From: Flavobacteriales bacterium UBA3442
Lineage (GTDB): Bacteria > Bacteroidota > Bacteroidia > Flavobacteriales > Schleiferiaceae
Direction of reading: 5' to 3'
DNA length: 11,364 nt
NCBI GenBank assembly: GCA_002378565.1
Contig: DFSH01000013.1
Coordinates: 1 to 11,364 of the forward strand
Of the stretch, positions 1-7,237 are shown piece by piece. The notes beneath the pieces were generated by a model that ran no database searches, was not told the DNA's origin, and was given only the letters and a program-made list of their open reading frames with translations. Made by a program: the position numbers and the translations under genes. Position 1 is the stretch's first letter; each line of letters begins with the position of its first letter.

Positions 1-49
<49 letters not shown>

Positions 50-139
50 AGTGGGCGACAAAGATATGTAAAATTTCTTAGGTCCATCAAGGAACTCAGG
101 GGAAACTTTAGTCCCAAATCTGCTTTTGAGAAACCCCCA
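50..139. other. Short intergenic region between mutS and tRNA-Gly
   Basis: Ninety bases without a gene. Apart from the tRNA promoter-like element I see no clear hairpin plus T-run that would end the mutS transcript, so mutS messages may run on into the tRNA gene. Confidence 0.5.
59..91 (-). promoter_or_regulatory. Bacteroidota-type promoter for the tRNA-Gly gene
   Basis: On the minus strand, TATCTTTG (66 to 59) is a full match to the Bacteroidota -7 box TAnnTTTG. Twenty-one bases further upstream lies CTTG (91 to 88), which resembles the -33 TTTG element. If the box is centred at -7, transcription would start near base 55, about six bases before the mature tRNA 5' end at 49, a normal arrangement for a tRNA gene. 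The octamer alone would turn up several times by chance in a window this size. The support comes from its position and from the spaced upstream element. Confidence 0.6.
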
Positions 140-2722
140 TCAATCTGCGGACTCGCCATAGAGCTCCTTCCATCGTTGAATCATTAACAACGCCTCCATG
201 GGGGTCAATTCATTGGGGTTGCAACCACTCAACTCCTGCTTCCAAGCCTTAGTCTGCTCATCCTCACACTGAATCAACGACAGTTGGTAACCAGGGGAGG
301 TTTCAGCTGCAACAGATTGGTCTTGGCCTCGCTGAGACTCAAGTGACTTCAGCACATCTGCAGCGCGCAAGACAACTGGCTTTGGCAAGCCCGCCATCTG
401 AGCCACATGGATACCAAAGCTGTGATTGGAGCCGCCTTCCATCAGCTGACGCAAAAAGATGATGCGATCACCCTCCTCTTTGATGGCGACATGCCAATTG
501 GCAATGTGGGGCAGGTGGTCAGCTAGTTCATTGAGCTCATGGTAGTGGGTGGCAAAGAGGGTCAATGGCTTGAAGGGGTGGTTGTGCAGGTATTCAGCAA
601 TGGCCTGCGCAATGCTCACGCCATCATAGGTTGCTGTCCCTCTGCCTATTTCATCAAGCAAGACCAAGCTCCGCTCTGACAAGCCGTGCAATATGCTTGC
701 TGTCTCCGACATTTCAACCATGAAGGTAGATTCTCCGCCGCTGATGTTGTCACTGGCGCCAACGCGAACAAACAAACGGTCCATCAATGGCAAGGTGGCG
801 GATTTTGCGGGGAGGTAACTACCCATTTGCGCCATGATGCTGTGAATGGCTGTTTGCCTAAGCAAGGCGGACTTACCACTCATGTTTGGCCCTGTAAGGA
901 TCCATTCTCTTTGCCCATCAGCATCAAGGATCACTGTATTGGGGACATAGGACTCGCCCTCAGGCAGGCAGGCTTCAATCACTGGATGTCGACCATCAAT
1001 CACCTCCCAATGGCGGTCAGCATGCATGACTGGCTTCACCCAGCGATGGCGAGCTGCTTGGTCTGCAAGCCCGACCAATACATCCATGGCAGCGATTTGC
1101 CTGGCTGCCTTCAAAATTGCGGGAGCATGACCTTGCGATCGCTGAATCAAGCCTTGGTAAAGCTCTTGCTCCAAGCTGGCAATCTGTCCATCGGCAGCTA
1201 AAATGGCTGTTTCAAGCACCTTGAGTTCTTCTGTGATGTAGCGTTCTGCATTGACAAGGGTCTGCTTCCTGACCCAGGATTCAGGCACTTTGTCTTTGTG
1301 GCTGTTTCTTACTTCCAAGTAGTAGCCAAAGACATTGTTGAACGCCACCTTCAAACTACTGATACCCGTGGCCTCAATTTCTCTTGCCACGATGTCATTG
1401 AGGATGCCTCTTGCGTTGGTCTTCAAGCTGCGATGATGATCCAGCTCTTCATGGGCGCCTGACGCGATAACACCGCCTTTTGACAGCAGCAATGGGGCTT
1501 CCTGGTCAATGAGGGCATTCACCTCCTTGCACCATGATGGCAAGCAATCCAAGGCTTCCAAGTAGGGCAGCCAGGCATCTTCACCATTGAGCAATCCAGC
1601 AACTGTTTCAGCCGCTTTGAGCGAGTGGACAAGCCGCAACAATTCTCTAGGCCCAATCCTTCCCGTTGAAAGCCTTGTGGCCATCCGCTCCAAGTCATGC
1701 ACTTGACGTAAGCCATCCTTGAGCTCGTCTCGATCCATGGTCAGTGCCGCGCCAATTGCTGCTTGCCGGATTGCAATGGCATCGATGTCCACCAAAGGCA
1801 GAGTCAGCCAATGGCGCATCATCCTAGCTCCCATAGCCGTCACGGAATCATCCAACACCTCAACCAAGGGCGTTCCTTCTGGGGTGCTGGGGTGCAGGAG
1901 TTCCAGGTTGCGAACCGTGAATCGATCCATCCATAAATGGCTGTCAACCCGTAAGACATGGGCCGAGGTTACGTGACTTAAGTCATCGTAGCAGCTTTGC
2001 TTGAGGTAGGTAATCAAGGCACCTGAAGCAATCACTGCCAATGGCTTGCCGTCCATCCCAAAACCCTTGAGGGATGACACCTTCAACAAGCTGCTGAGCT
2101 GCTTCTGTGCGTGCGCGTGTGCAAAGGCCCACTCATCCAGGGTGGATGGGCTCGCCCTGCCTACAAAATCTCTTGCGCGGGGATCCCTTCGATTGATGAC
2201 GCATTCGCTGGGTGTGAAGCTCTGCATCCATCGATCGATGTCTGCCAGGCTGCCCTCTGCCACATGGAACTCCCCAGTGGAAACATCCATCAAGGCCAGG
2301 CCTGCCTGCTTGCCGTCCAAATGAATGCAGGCGAGGTAGTTGTTTGACCGTGCTGAAAGCAAACCTTCATGGTGGGCAATGCCCGGGGTGATCACTTCTG
2401 TCACGCCTCGTTTCACAATGCCTTTGACGCCCTTGGGGTCTTCCAATTGTTCACAAATTGCCACTTTGTGTCCGCCCCTAACAAGCTTGGGGAGGTAGGT
2501 GTCTAAAGCGTGGTAAGGGAAGCCAGCCAACTCAAGGTCAGCTGCCGCTCCATTGCTTCGTTTGGTCAAAACAATATCCAGGGTTTTCGATGCCTTCACG
2601 GCATCTTGACCAAAAGTTTCATAAAAGTCACCCACCCGGAAAAGCAAGAGCGCCTCAGGGTGCTCAGCTTTCATCGCATTGAATTGTACCATCAAAGGGG
2701 TGACTTTCTTTGTCTTTGCCAC
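140..2722 (-). CDS. mutS: DNA mismatch repair protein MutS
   Basis: MutS recognises mismatched and looped bases in DNA and, as an ATP-driven sliding clamp, recruits MutL to start repair. From the preferred GTG start the protein is 860 residues, usual for bacterial MutS (E. coli 853). The mismatch-probing Phe-Tyr-Glu sits in GDFYE (residues 31-35). The ATPase domain near the C-terminus has Walker A GPNMSGKS (611-618), the signature stretch ASDNISGGESTFMVEM (656-671), Walker B LVLLDEIGRGT with D690 and E691, and the ATHYHEL switch region. The start is uncertain. GTG at 2722 gives MAKTKKVTPLMVQFN, which fits the N-terminus I recall for flavobacterial MutS. An ATG at 2764 or TTG at 2770 would add 14 or 16 residues and run into the divergent methyltransferase start. 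None has a Shine-Dalgarno site. Function is secure; only the first few codons are in doubt. Confidence 0.97.
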   Translation of the reverse strand: MAKTKKVTPLMVQFNAMKAEHPEALLLFRVGDFYETFGQDAVKASKTLDIVLTKRSNGAAADLELAGFPYHALDTYLPKLVRGGHKVAICEQLEDPKGVKGIVKRGVTEVITPGIAHHEGLLSARSNNYLACIHLDGKQAGLALMDVSTGEFHVAEGSLADIDRWMQSFTPSECVINRRDPRARDFVGRASPSTLDEWAFAHAHAQKQLSSLLKVSSLKGFGMDGKPLAVIASGALITYLKQSCYDDLSHVTSAHVLRVDSHLWMDRFTVRNLELLHPSTPEGTPLVEVLDDSVTAMGARMMRHWLTLPLVDIDAIAIRQAAIGAALTMDRDELKDGLRQVHDLERMATRLSTGRIGPRELLRLVHSLKAAETVAGLLNGEDAWLPYLEALDCLPSWCKEVNALIDQEAPLLLSKGGVIASGAHEELDHHRSLKTNARGILNDIVAREIEATGISSLKVAFNNVFGYYLEVRNSHKDKVPESWVRKQTLVNAERYITEELKVLETAILAADGQIASLEQELYQGLIQRSQGHAPAILKAARQIAAMDVLVGLADQAARHRWVKPVMHADRHWEVIDGRHPVIEACLPEGESYVPNTVILDADGQREWILTGPNMSGKSALLRQTAIHSIMAQMGSYLPAKSATLPLMDRLFVRVGASDNISGGESTFMVEMSETASILHGLSERSLVLLDEIGRGTATYDGVSIAQAIAEYLHNHPFKPLTLFATHYHELNELADHLPHIANWHVAIKEEGDRIIFLRQLMEGGSNHSFGIHVAQMAGLPKPVVLRAADVLKSLESQRGQDQSVAAETSPGYQLSLIQCEDEQTKAWKQELSGCNPNELTPMEALLMIQRWKELYGESAD

Positions 2723-2743
2723 GGCATCAGGTTTTTGGAGACT

Positions 2744-2751
2744 TACCTTTG
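2744..2751 (+). promoter_or_regulatory. Possible -7 box for the RNA methyltransferase gene
   Basis: TACCTTTG fits the Bacteroidota -7 box TAnnTTTG exactly. A start near 2755 would leave only about eight bases before the ATG at 2763. A TTTG at 2715-2718 could act as the -33 element, but the 25-base gap is longer than usual. The box would be intergenic if mutS starts at 2722, and inside mutS if it starts at 2764 or 2770. Confidence 0.4.
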
Positions 2752-2762
2752 CGAATATAACC

Positions 2763-3293
2763 ATGCGCAAACGCTTAAATGCCGAACTGCAACGGCTACA
2801 ACCTGCAGATTATTCACAAGCTGAAAGGCCAACTATTTGGGTCATTCTAGAGAACCTGCGCTCAGCCCACAATGTGGGAAGCCTATTCCGAACCTGTGAT
2901 GCCTTTGGAATGAGTGGCATCTCCCTTTGTGGCTACTGCGCTCGACCGCCCCACAAGCAAGTTGATAAGGTTGCCCTTGGGGCTCAACTTTCCCTGCCAT
3001 GGGATGGTCACGAGAATGCCCTGTCTGCGATTCAAGCAGCAAAAGACAAGGGCCTGTTGGTCCTTGCGGTGGAACAAGCCGATGAGGCCATTCAACTTCA
3101 AGACCTTCCATCCCCCCAAGGTGGCATCGCATTGGTTTTCGGGAATGAAGTGGACGGCGTTTCTGAATTGGCCATGGCCGCCTGTGACGGCGCTGTGGAG
3201 ATTCCGCAGTTTGGCAGCAAACACAGCCTCAATGTCAGTGTCTGTGGTGGCGCCGTGTTGTGGGAAGTGGCGAGACGCTACCGGAAACTGTAA
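2763..3293 (+). CDS. SpoU/TrmH-family RNA 2'-O-methyltransferase
   Basis: A 176-residue SPOUT-fold enzyme that would use S-adenosylmethionine to methylate a ribose 2'-OH in tRNA or rRNA. All three family motifs are visible. Motif 1 is NLRSAHNVGSLFRT (31-44), with Asn37 and Arg43 at the conserved places. Motif 2 is ALVFGNEVDGVS (123-134). Motif 3 is IPQFGSKHSLNVSVCGGA (147-164), which helps form the knot that binds the cofactor. There is essentially no added N-terminal RNA-binding domain, so it belongs with the short family members, and the substrate cannot be read from sequence. The ATG at 2763 was chosen because homology begins soon after it; an in-frame ATG at 2679 would run 28 codons back into mutS. 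The gene is divergent from mutS and convergent with the OmpA-like lipoprotein gene. Confidence 0.9.
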   Translation: MRKRLNAELQRLQPADYSQAERPTIWVILENLRSAHNVGSLFRTCDAFGMSGISLCGYCARPPHKQVDKVALGAQLSLPWDGHENALSAIQAAKDKGLLVLAVEQADEAIQLQDLPSPQGGIALVFGNEVDGVSELAMAACDGAVEIPQFGSKHSLNVSVCGGAVLWEVARRYRKL

Positions 3294-3315
3294 GCAGCCC
3301 TAGGTAAACAGGCAT

Positions 3316-3342
3316 AAAAAAACCCGAGGTTTCCCTCGGGTT
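3316..3342 (-). terminator. Intrinsic terminator of the OmpA-like lipoprotein gene
   Basis: A perfect nine-base-pair stem, AACCCGAGG (3321-3329) with CCTCGGGTT (3334-3342), closes a four-base loop. On the minus strand it runs into a stretch of Ts (complement of the A-run starting at 3316), as expected for a rho-independent terminator. It begins about 20 bases after the lipoprotein stop codon. On the plus strand the stem is followed by only two Ts, so it should act weakly, if at all, on the methyltransferase transcript. Confidence 0.88.
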
Positions 3343-3363
3343 CAATGTCAATGCGGTTGAGGC

Positions 3364-4104
3364 TTATTTCACAAAGCGGAACTCAACGCGGCGGTTGTGT
3401 GCATTCCTTGAAGATAGCAACTCAGACTCACCTTTTGATACCACCTGAAGGCGAGCATCAGAAATGCCGTAGACCTTGTTCAATACGCGAACAACAGACT
3501 TAGCGCGGCGCTCTCCAATGCGGATATTCACCTTTTCAGAACCACTCTTGTCAGCATGACCAACAACTTGAAGGGTCAAGCTAGGGTTGTTCTTGAGCAT
3601 CTTAGCTACAGAAGACAATTGATCTTCGTCAGCAGCCGTTACGGTTACGCTGTTCAATGCAAAGTGAACCTCAGGAATGAATGCTTCAGCTACGCTGGCA
3701 GTCACAGTTCCTTCAATCTTCTTGCCTTGGAAGTTCACCAATGCACCTGCAGGGGTGTTCTTTTCCTGGTCATTGGAGTCCATGACGCCATCGCCATCAC
3801 CATCGCTTTCAATTTTACGGCCAGATGCGTCAACACGAGCACCTTTTTGGGTGAACGGATTCACGTCTAACTCGTGGCGAATACCGTCACCATCAAGGTC
3901 AAGTGCACGACCTGAACCATCAACCAAAGCACCAGCGGGGGTGTTGGCTTCTTGGTCCAATGCGTCAGAAACGCCATCTTGGTCAGCGTCAGCTTGTACC
4001 GTTACCATTTTGTCTTGCAATGAAGCAACCTGCTCTTCAAGATCCTTAATCTGACCACAAGAGGCCAATGCGAGGGCGGCAGCGCCCATCAATACATATT
4101 TCAT
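3364..4104 (-). CDS. OmpA/Pal-like outer-membrane lipoprotein with calcium-binding repeats
   Basis: A 246-residue envelope protein likely to link the outer membrane to peptidoglycan. The N-terminus is a lipoprotein signal with lipobox LASC, so Cys16 would be lipidated. A short coiled-coil-like stretch follows (about 17-38). Three Asp-rich thrombospondin-3-like motifs come next (about 39-50, 69-80, 101-112), separated by a repeated linker of the NTPAGALV type at 54-68, 84-98 and 116-130. The OmpA C-terminal domain covers about 145-246. Asp185 and Arg200 are 15 residues apart, like the diaminopimelate-binding pair of OmpA, and NRRVEF near the end is typical. The ATG at 4104 was chosen because it puts the signal peptide at the N-terminus; an upstream ATG at 4131 would add nine polar residues before it. 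The start overlaps the folK stop as ATGA. It differs from a plain Pal by its repeat region. Confidence 0.92.
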   Translation of the reverse strand: MKYVLMGAAALALASCGQIKDLEEQVASLQDKMVTVQADADQDGVSDALDQEANTPAGALVDGSGRALDLDGDGIRHELDVNPFTQKGARVDASGRKIESDGDGDGVMDSNDQEKNTPAGALVNFQGKKIEGTVTASVAEAFIPEVHFALNSVTVTAADEDQLSSVAKMLKNNPSLTLQVVGHADKSGSEKVNIRIGERRAKSVVRVLNKVYGISDARLQVVSKGESELLSSRNAHNRRVEFRFVK

Positions 4105-4604
4105 GCTTTGAATGTGTTTAAATTCTCCCACAAATCTACGTCAATTTCATCTTTGCACGCAAGAAAAAGTGCCGCAATGTGTTGATTCTTCAGTGGATGC
4201 GTCCACGATGACCACTTTTCCGCCAACGGGAGCATCACAAAGCGTCGCTCAAGCATGCGTGGATGGGGCACCTTCAAGGTTTCACTATCCACTACCTCAT
4301 TGGCAATCAGAAGGATATCTATATCCATACTGCGACTTTCGTAGCCTTCTACGGCAGGATTCCTGACACGTCCATGCTGGACCTCAATGGCTAAACAGGT
4401 GGCTAAAAGGGCATGGGCACTGCCTTTGAATCGCACCTCAATGACCTGATTGAGGAAGGGTGGTCCTTCAAAGCCCCATGCCGCTGTCTGGTATACCGAT
4501 CCCTGCTCAATCAAAGCCATCTCTGCTGACAATGAGCTGATCGCTGATTGAAGCAGTGCATAGGCGTCCCCCTGGTTGCTTCCCAAGAGCAACAAGGCAT
4601 GCAT
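4101..4604 (-). CDS. folK: 2-amino-4-hydroxy-6-hydroxymethyldihydropteridine pyrophosphokinase (FolK/HPPK)
   Basis: FolK transfers pyrophosphate from ATP to 6-hydroxymethyl-7,8-dihydropterin, the step before dihydropteroate synthase in folate synthesis; it acts in the cytosol. The 167-residue length is typical. The N-terminal LLLLGSNQGD (4-13) is the family opening. The block YQTAAWGFEGPPFLNQV (38-54) corresponds to the pterin-binding segment. SRSMDIDILLI has Asp94 and Asp96, the magnesium-binding pair, and VPHPRMLERRF (112-122) is the conserved C-terminal block. I chose the ATG at 4604 because homology begins directly there; an in-frame ATG at 4634 would add ten residues and lies nearer sppA. 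Neither has a Shine-Dalgarno site. The stop overlaps the start of the lipoprotein gene, so the two can share a transcript. It is divergent from sppA. Confidence 0.95.
   Translation of the reverse strand: MHALLLLGSNQGDAYALLQSAISSLSAEMALIEQGSVYQTAAWGFEGPPFLNQVIEVRFKGSAHALLATCLAIEVQHGRVRNPAVEGYESRSMDIDILLIANEVVDSETLKVPHPRMLERRFVMLPLAEKWSSWTHPLKNQHIAALFLACKDEIDVDLWENLNTFKA
4131..4163 (-). promoter_or_regulatory. Promoter for the lipoprotein gene, inside the folK 3' end
   Basis: On the minus strand TAGATTTG (4138 to 4131) matches the Bacteroidota -7 box TAnnTTTG, and CTTG (4163 to 4160) sits 21 bases upstream. This is the same element pair and the same spacing as before the tRNA-Gly gene. Transcription would begin near 4127 and give an A-rich leader of about 23 bases before the ATG at 4104. 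That start would exclude the upstream ATG at 4131, which supports the chosen gene start. Confidence 0.55.
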
Positions 4605-4622
4605 TGTGCCTGATGTGTGACT

Positions 4623-4630
4623 TAGCTTTA
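4623..4630 (+). promoter_or_regulatory. Weak candidate -7 box for sppA
   Basis: TAGCTTTA matches the Bacteroidota box TAnnTTTG except at the last base. It would place the start near 4634 with a leader of about 19 bases before the sppA ATG. No TTG lies at the right distance upstream, so this is only a candidate. Confidence 0.25.
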
Positions 4631-4652
4631 CCATTCTAATTGCGAACTTCCG

Positions 4653-6365
4653 ATGAAAAATTTCCTTACGGCCTTTTTAGGCAGTTTTTTTGCTTTTTTC
4701 TTACTTGCCTTGATTGGCGTCATGGCTCTTGTTGGGGTGGCTTCGATGGCTGAGTCAAGCCAAAAGGTTGACCTTTCCGATGAGCATGTCCTGGTTATTG
4801 ACCTTGAAGGTGAGTGGCAAGACAAGCCAGTTGACCCCTTGATGGCCATGGTTTCAGACTTGCTAAACAAGCCTGTGCCACAGTCCCTTGGCAACACCAT
4901 GCTTGCCTTGAAAGCCGCAGCCACGGATGATCGCATTCAGGCCATCCATCTCAAGGTTGGGTCACCCATGATGGGGTGGGCCAGTGCCAGTGAGCTCAGG
5001 GAAGCCTTGGCCTCCCTCTCGCAAAGCAAAACCATCATAGCCACCGGCAAGGTGTATTCACAAAAAGCCTACTACATCGCTTCCGTGGCACAGGACATCT
5101 ACCTCAGCCCAGCTGGCTTCATTCAGTGGCAGGGCCTGGGAAGTCAGGTGACTTATTACAAGGGCATGCTGGACAAAGTGGGCATCAAAGCCCATTTGAT
5201 TCGCGGCAGCGACAACACATTCAAAAGTGCCGGTGAGCCCTTCATTCGCCAGCATATGTCTGAGGCACAGGCCCTTCAAATCAAACAACTGCAAAATGAT
5301 CTCTGGTCATCCATCAATCAACCCTTAGCCAATCCTCAGTTTGAGTTAGCCGCCAACAAGCAAGCCCTTTTAACGGCAGATGATGCAGTTGACTACGGTT
5401 TCATTCAAGCAGATCATGTCCTTTACCCGAATCAATGGGTGATGCATGCAGACAGCAGCCTTCAGACAGCAATGGACCATAAGACCGTAAGCGCAGAGGA
5501 CTACCTTCAAGCCCTCCCCTTGCCAACTGTTCGAGATCGAGTCAGCATCCTTTACGCAGAAGGCAGCATCATGGATGGCAGCGGCAACGCTGAAATCATC
5601 AGCGATGGCGACATGGCCAAGGCCATTGACCGTTTGATAGACAGCAAGCGAACCAAGGCCGTTGTGATCCGCGTCAACAGTGGCGGCGGTTCAGCATTGG
5701 CGTCTGATCACATCTGGTATGATGTTCAACGGTTGGCAGAGAAAGTCCCTGTGGTGGTATCCATGGGTGATGTAGCCGCATCGGGAGGCTATTACTTGGC
5801 CATGCCAGCTGATGTCGTGATGGCACAACCCATGACCATCACTGGTTCGATTGGCATTTTTGGGTTGTTTTTTACAGCAGAAGATCTGTTGAATCAGACA
5901 ATGGGCATTGAACAAGAAGTGGTTGGCAGCCATCCCTTTGCTACTTTTCCTGAGATTGACAGAACACCCACATACCTAGAACAACAGCTCTTGCAACGCC
6001 AAGTGGACCATGGTTACAACCGATTCAAGAACGTGGTGGCAGAAGGCAGGGACCTTCCAAGGTCAACCGTTGACAGCCTTGCGAGGGGACGGGTTTACAG
6101 TGGATCCTTAGCAAAGCAGCTGGACCTCATTGACCAACATGGCGGCCTGCTTGCTGCCATAGAGACCGCTGCAAATCTGGCAGAGCTCACAGACTACCGC
6201 ATCACCACCTACAAGCCCTCCACCGGCCCGCTGTCACAATTCAGCAGCATCTTTAGCATGGCCAGTCAATGGATGAATCAAGGTTTGAGTCAGCTTGCTG
6301 AATCCTTGGAAGAGTTGGAAGCCATGCAAGGCATTCAGGCCAGATGGAACCCCATCACGTTGTAG
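4653..6365 (+). CDS. sppA: Signal peptide peptidase SppA, 67K type
   Basis: A 570-residue membrane-anchored serine protease of family S49 that degrades signal peptides left in the membrane after secretion. One membrane segment lies at about residues 5-30 and the rest would face the periplasm. The two tandem domains of the long (E. coli-like, 67K) form are present. The general-base lysine is K191 in NTFKSAGEPFIR, aligning with E. coli K209 in TYKSAVEPFIR. The nucleophile is S377 in GDVAASGGYY, aligning with E. coli S409. RVNSGGGSALAS (340-351) and the ITGSIGIFG stretch are also family blocks. The ATG start at 4653 directly begins the membrane anchor. No Shine-Dalgarno site is visible. It is divergent from folK (48 bases between starts) and convergent with the DUF2797 gene, with 40 bases between the stops and no clear terminator. 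Confidence 0.96.
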   Translation: MKNFLTAFLGSFFAFFLLALIGVMALVGVASMAESSQKVDLSDEHVLVIDLEGEWQDKPVDPLMAMVSDLLNKPVPQSLGNTMLALKAAATDDRIQAIHLKVGSPMMGWASASELREALASLSQSKTIIATGKVYSQKAYYIASVAQDIYLSPAGFIQWQGLGSQVTYYKGMLDKVGIKAHLIRGSDNTFKSAGEPFIRQHMSEAQALQIKQLQNDLWSSINQPLANPQFELAANKQALLTADDAVDYGFIQADHVLYPNQWVMHADSSLQTAMDHKTVSAEDYLQALPLPTVRDRVSILYAEGSIMDGSGNAEIISDGDMAKAIDRLIDSKRTKAVVIRVNSGGGSALASDHIWYDVQRLAEKVPVVVSMGDVAASGGYYLAMPADVVMAQPMTITGSIGIFGLFFTAEDLLNQTMGIEQEVVGSHPFATFPEIDRTPTYLEQQLLQRQVDHGYNRFKNVVAEGRDLPRSTVDSLARGRVYSGSLAKQLDLIDQHGGLLAAIETAANLAELTDYRITTYKPSTGPLSQFSSIFSMASQWMNQGLSQLAESLEELEAMQGIQARWNPITL

Positions 6366-6405
6366 GCTAGATCTGACGCCTTGCTTATTACAATAACAAC
6401 CTGGC

Positions 6406-7206
6406 TCACCAACTCATCTCAACCTCCAAGCCCTCTTGGCCCCTGACATTCCATGCCAGGCCTGACTTGAACACCAGGTACTGCCCTCTAAGGCCAATCA
6501 ACTCATCCTCCAGGGTCACCGTGCCATTGAGCTTGATCCAGTTGAGCTTGGGGAGTTGCTCCGGCATGTCATACTTGATTTGACTTTCATGGCCATCAGC
6601 CTGAATGAAATGAATGAGTCCATCGGGGACATGCTTCTTTGCGCCTTCAGTCACCTCATGCAAGCTTTGCTCTGATCGATTCCCCTGCAGCATTTTTCGC
6701 CAATGGGTCTTGTCACTGTAATGGGCTTTCAAGGCTACCTCAATCATTCCCGCCTCGTAGCGGTTGTCAGTGATGGCTAATATTTTTCCTGCACTGGCCC
6801 CCTGATCCATCCAACGATTCCAGGGTTTGTTTCCAGCCGTGACACCCACCTTAACCTGGCCTGAATCTGCCATGTACACCGTGTGGGGTTGAAGCTGAAT
6901 GTCTGACTCAATCTTGAGATCCCTGTCAACTTTTCCAGTATGAGCCATGCTCTTTTCCGGGTGCAAAATGAAATCTCCAGCCATGGGGCTCTCAAAAAAA
7001 CAGGGCTTGCAAAACCCCATGCGGAACAAGGGCTCATCACGTTGTCTCTTGCAGGCCTTGCAGGTAGAGAACCCTGTTGATTTCACCTTGATGGTCTTGC
7101 CAATTAACGCATTGAGATGGACTAAATCCTTGCCAAGGTTGAGGTATGCCTGAACTGGATCCTGCAATCCATTGGTGATTTTAGTGAGTGGGCCTTCAAT
7201 GATCAT
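6406..7206 (-). CDS. DUF2797 protein with four-cysteine zinc-finger-like motif
   Basis: A 266-residue protein of a family with no established function. Near the N-terminus, C49-x2-C52 and C66-x2-C69 form a plausible zinc ribbon. The following region has HTVYMADSGQVKVGVTAG (108-125), RWMDQGASAG (131-140) and NRYEAGMIEVALKAHY (148-163). The VY...KVGVT pattern with a later Arg131 and Glu156 resembles the GIY-YIG nuclease layout, but that is an inference from pattern only. The sequence closely follows flavobacterial DUF2797 proteins as I recall them, including QLQPHTVY and KTHWRKML. The ATG at 7206 fits the family N-terminus (MIIEGPLTKI); an in-frame ATG at 7329 would read 41 codons through the divergent GH3 start. 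It has no visible signal peptide or membrane segment, so it is probably cytosolic. Confidence 0.88.
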   Translation of the reverse strand: MIIEGPLTKITNGLQDPVQAYLNLGKDLVHLNALIGKTIKVKSTGFSTCKACKRQRDEPLFRMGFCKPCFFESPMAGDFILHPEKSMAHTGKVDRDLKIESDIQLQPHTVYMADSGQVKVGVTAGNKPWNRWMDQGASAGKILAITDNRYEAGMIEVALKAHYSDKTHWRKMLQGNRSEQSLHEVTEGAKKHVPDGLIHFIQADGHESQIKYDMPEQLPKLNWIKLNGTVTLEDELIGLRGQYLVFKSGLAWNVRGQEGLEVEMSW

Positions 7207-7224
7207 GATTGTATCTTGTGAGAC

Positions 7225-7232
7225 TAAAGGTA
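7225..7232 (-). promoter_or_regulatory. Weak candidate -7 box for the DUF2797 gene
   Basis: On the minus strand TACCTTTA matches TAnnTTTG in all but the last base. It would start transcription near 7221, about 15 bases before the ATG. No -33 element is evident. It overlaps the GH3 ribosome-binding-like site on the other strand. Confidence 0.25.
7226..7230 (+). promoter_or_regulatory. Shine-Dalgarno-like site of the GH3 gene
   Basis: AAAGG lies seven bases before the ATG at 7238, one of the few ribosome-binding-like sites in this window. It supports that start over the in-frame ATG at 7172, which lies inside the DUF2797 gene. Confidence 0.4.
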
Positions 7233-7237
7233 AGCCC

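Noticed and set aside
869..892. MutS Walker A reads GPNMSGKSA rather than the E. coli GPNMGGKST.
   Set aside because: The invariant Gly-Lys-Ser is kept, and this variant is the usual form in Bacteroidota MutS as I recall, so it is not a sign of inactivation.
686..1201. A 171-codon open frame on the plus strand inside mutS.
   Set aside because: It lies wholly within conserved mutS ATPase-coding sequence on the other strand, has no recognisable motifs and no start signals, and is best read as a by-product of codon bias.
6385..6397. TTAT/ATAA inverted repeat between the sppA and DUF2797 stop codons, considered as a terminator.
   Set aside because: The stem is only four A-T pairs with no T-run after it, far too weak for an intrinsic terminator.
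7131..7140. CCTTGCCAAGG in the DUF2797 gene, similar to the tRNA-Gly anticodon arm at the window start.
   Set aside because: Only about 11 bases agree and they form a simple palindrome. No other tRNA arm is nearby, so this is chance and not an integration site remnant.
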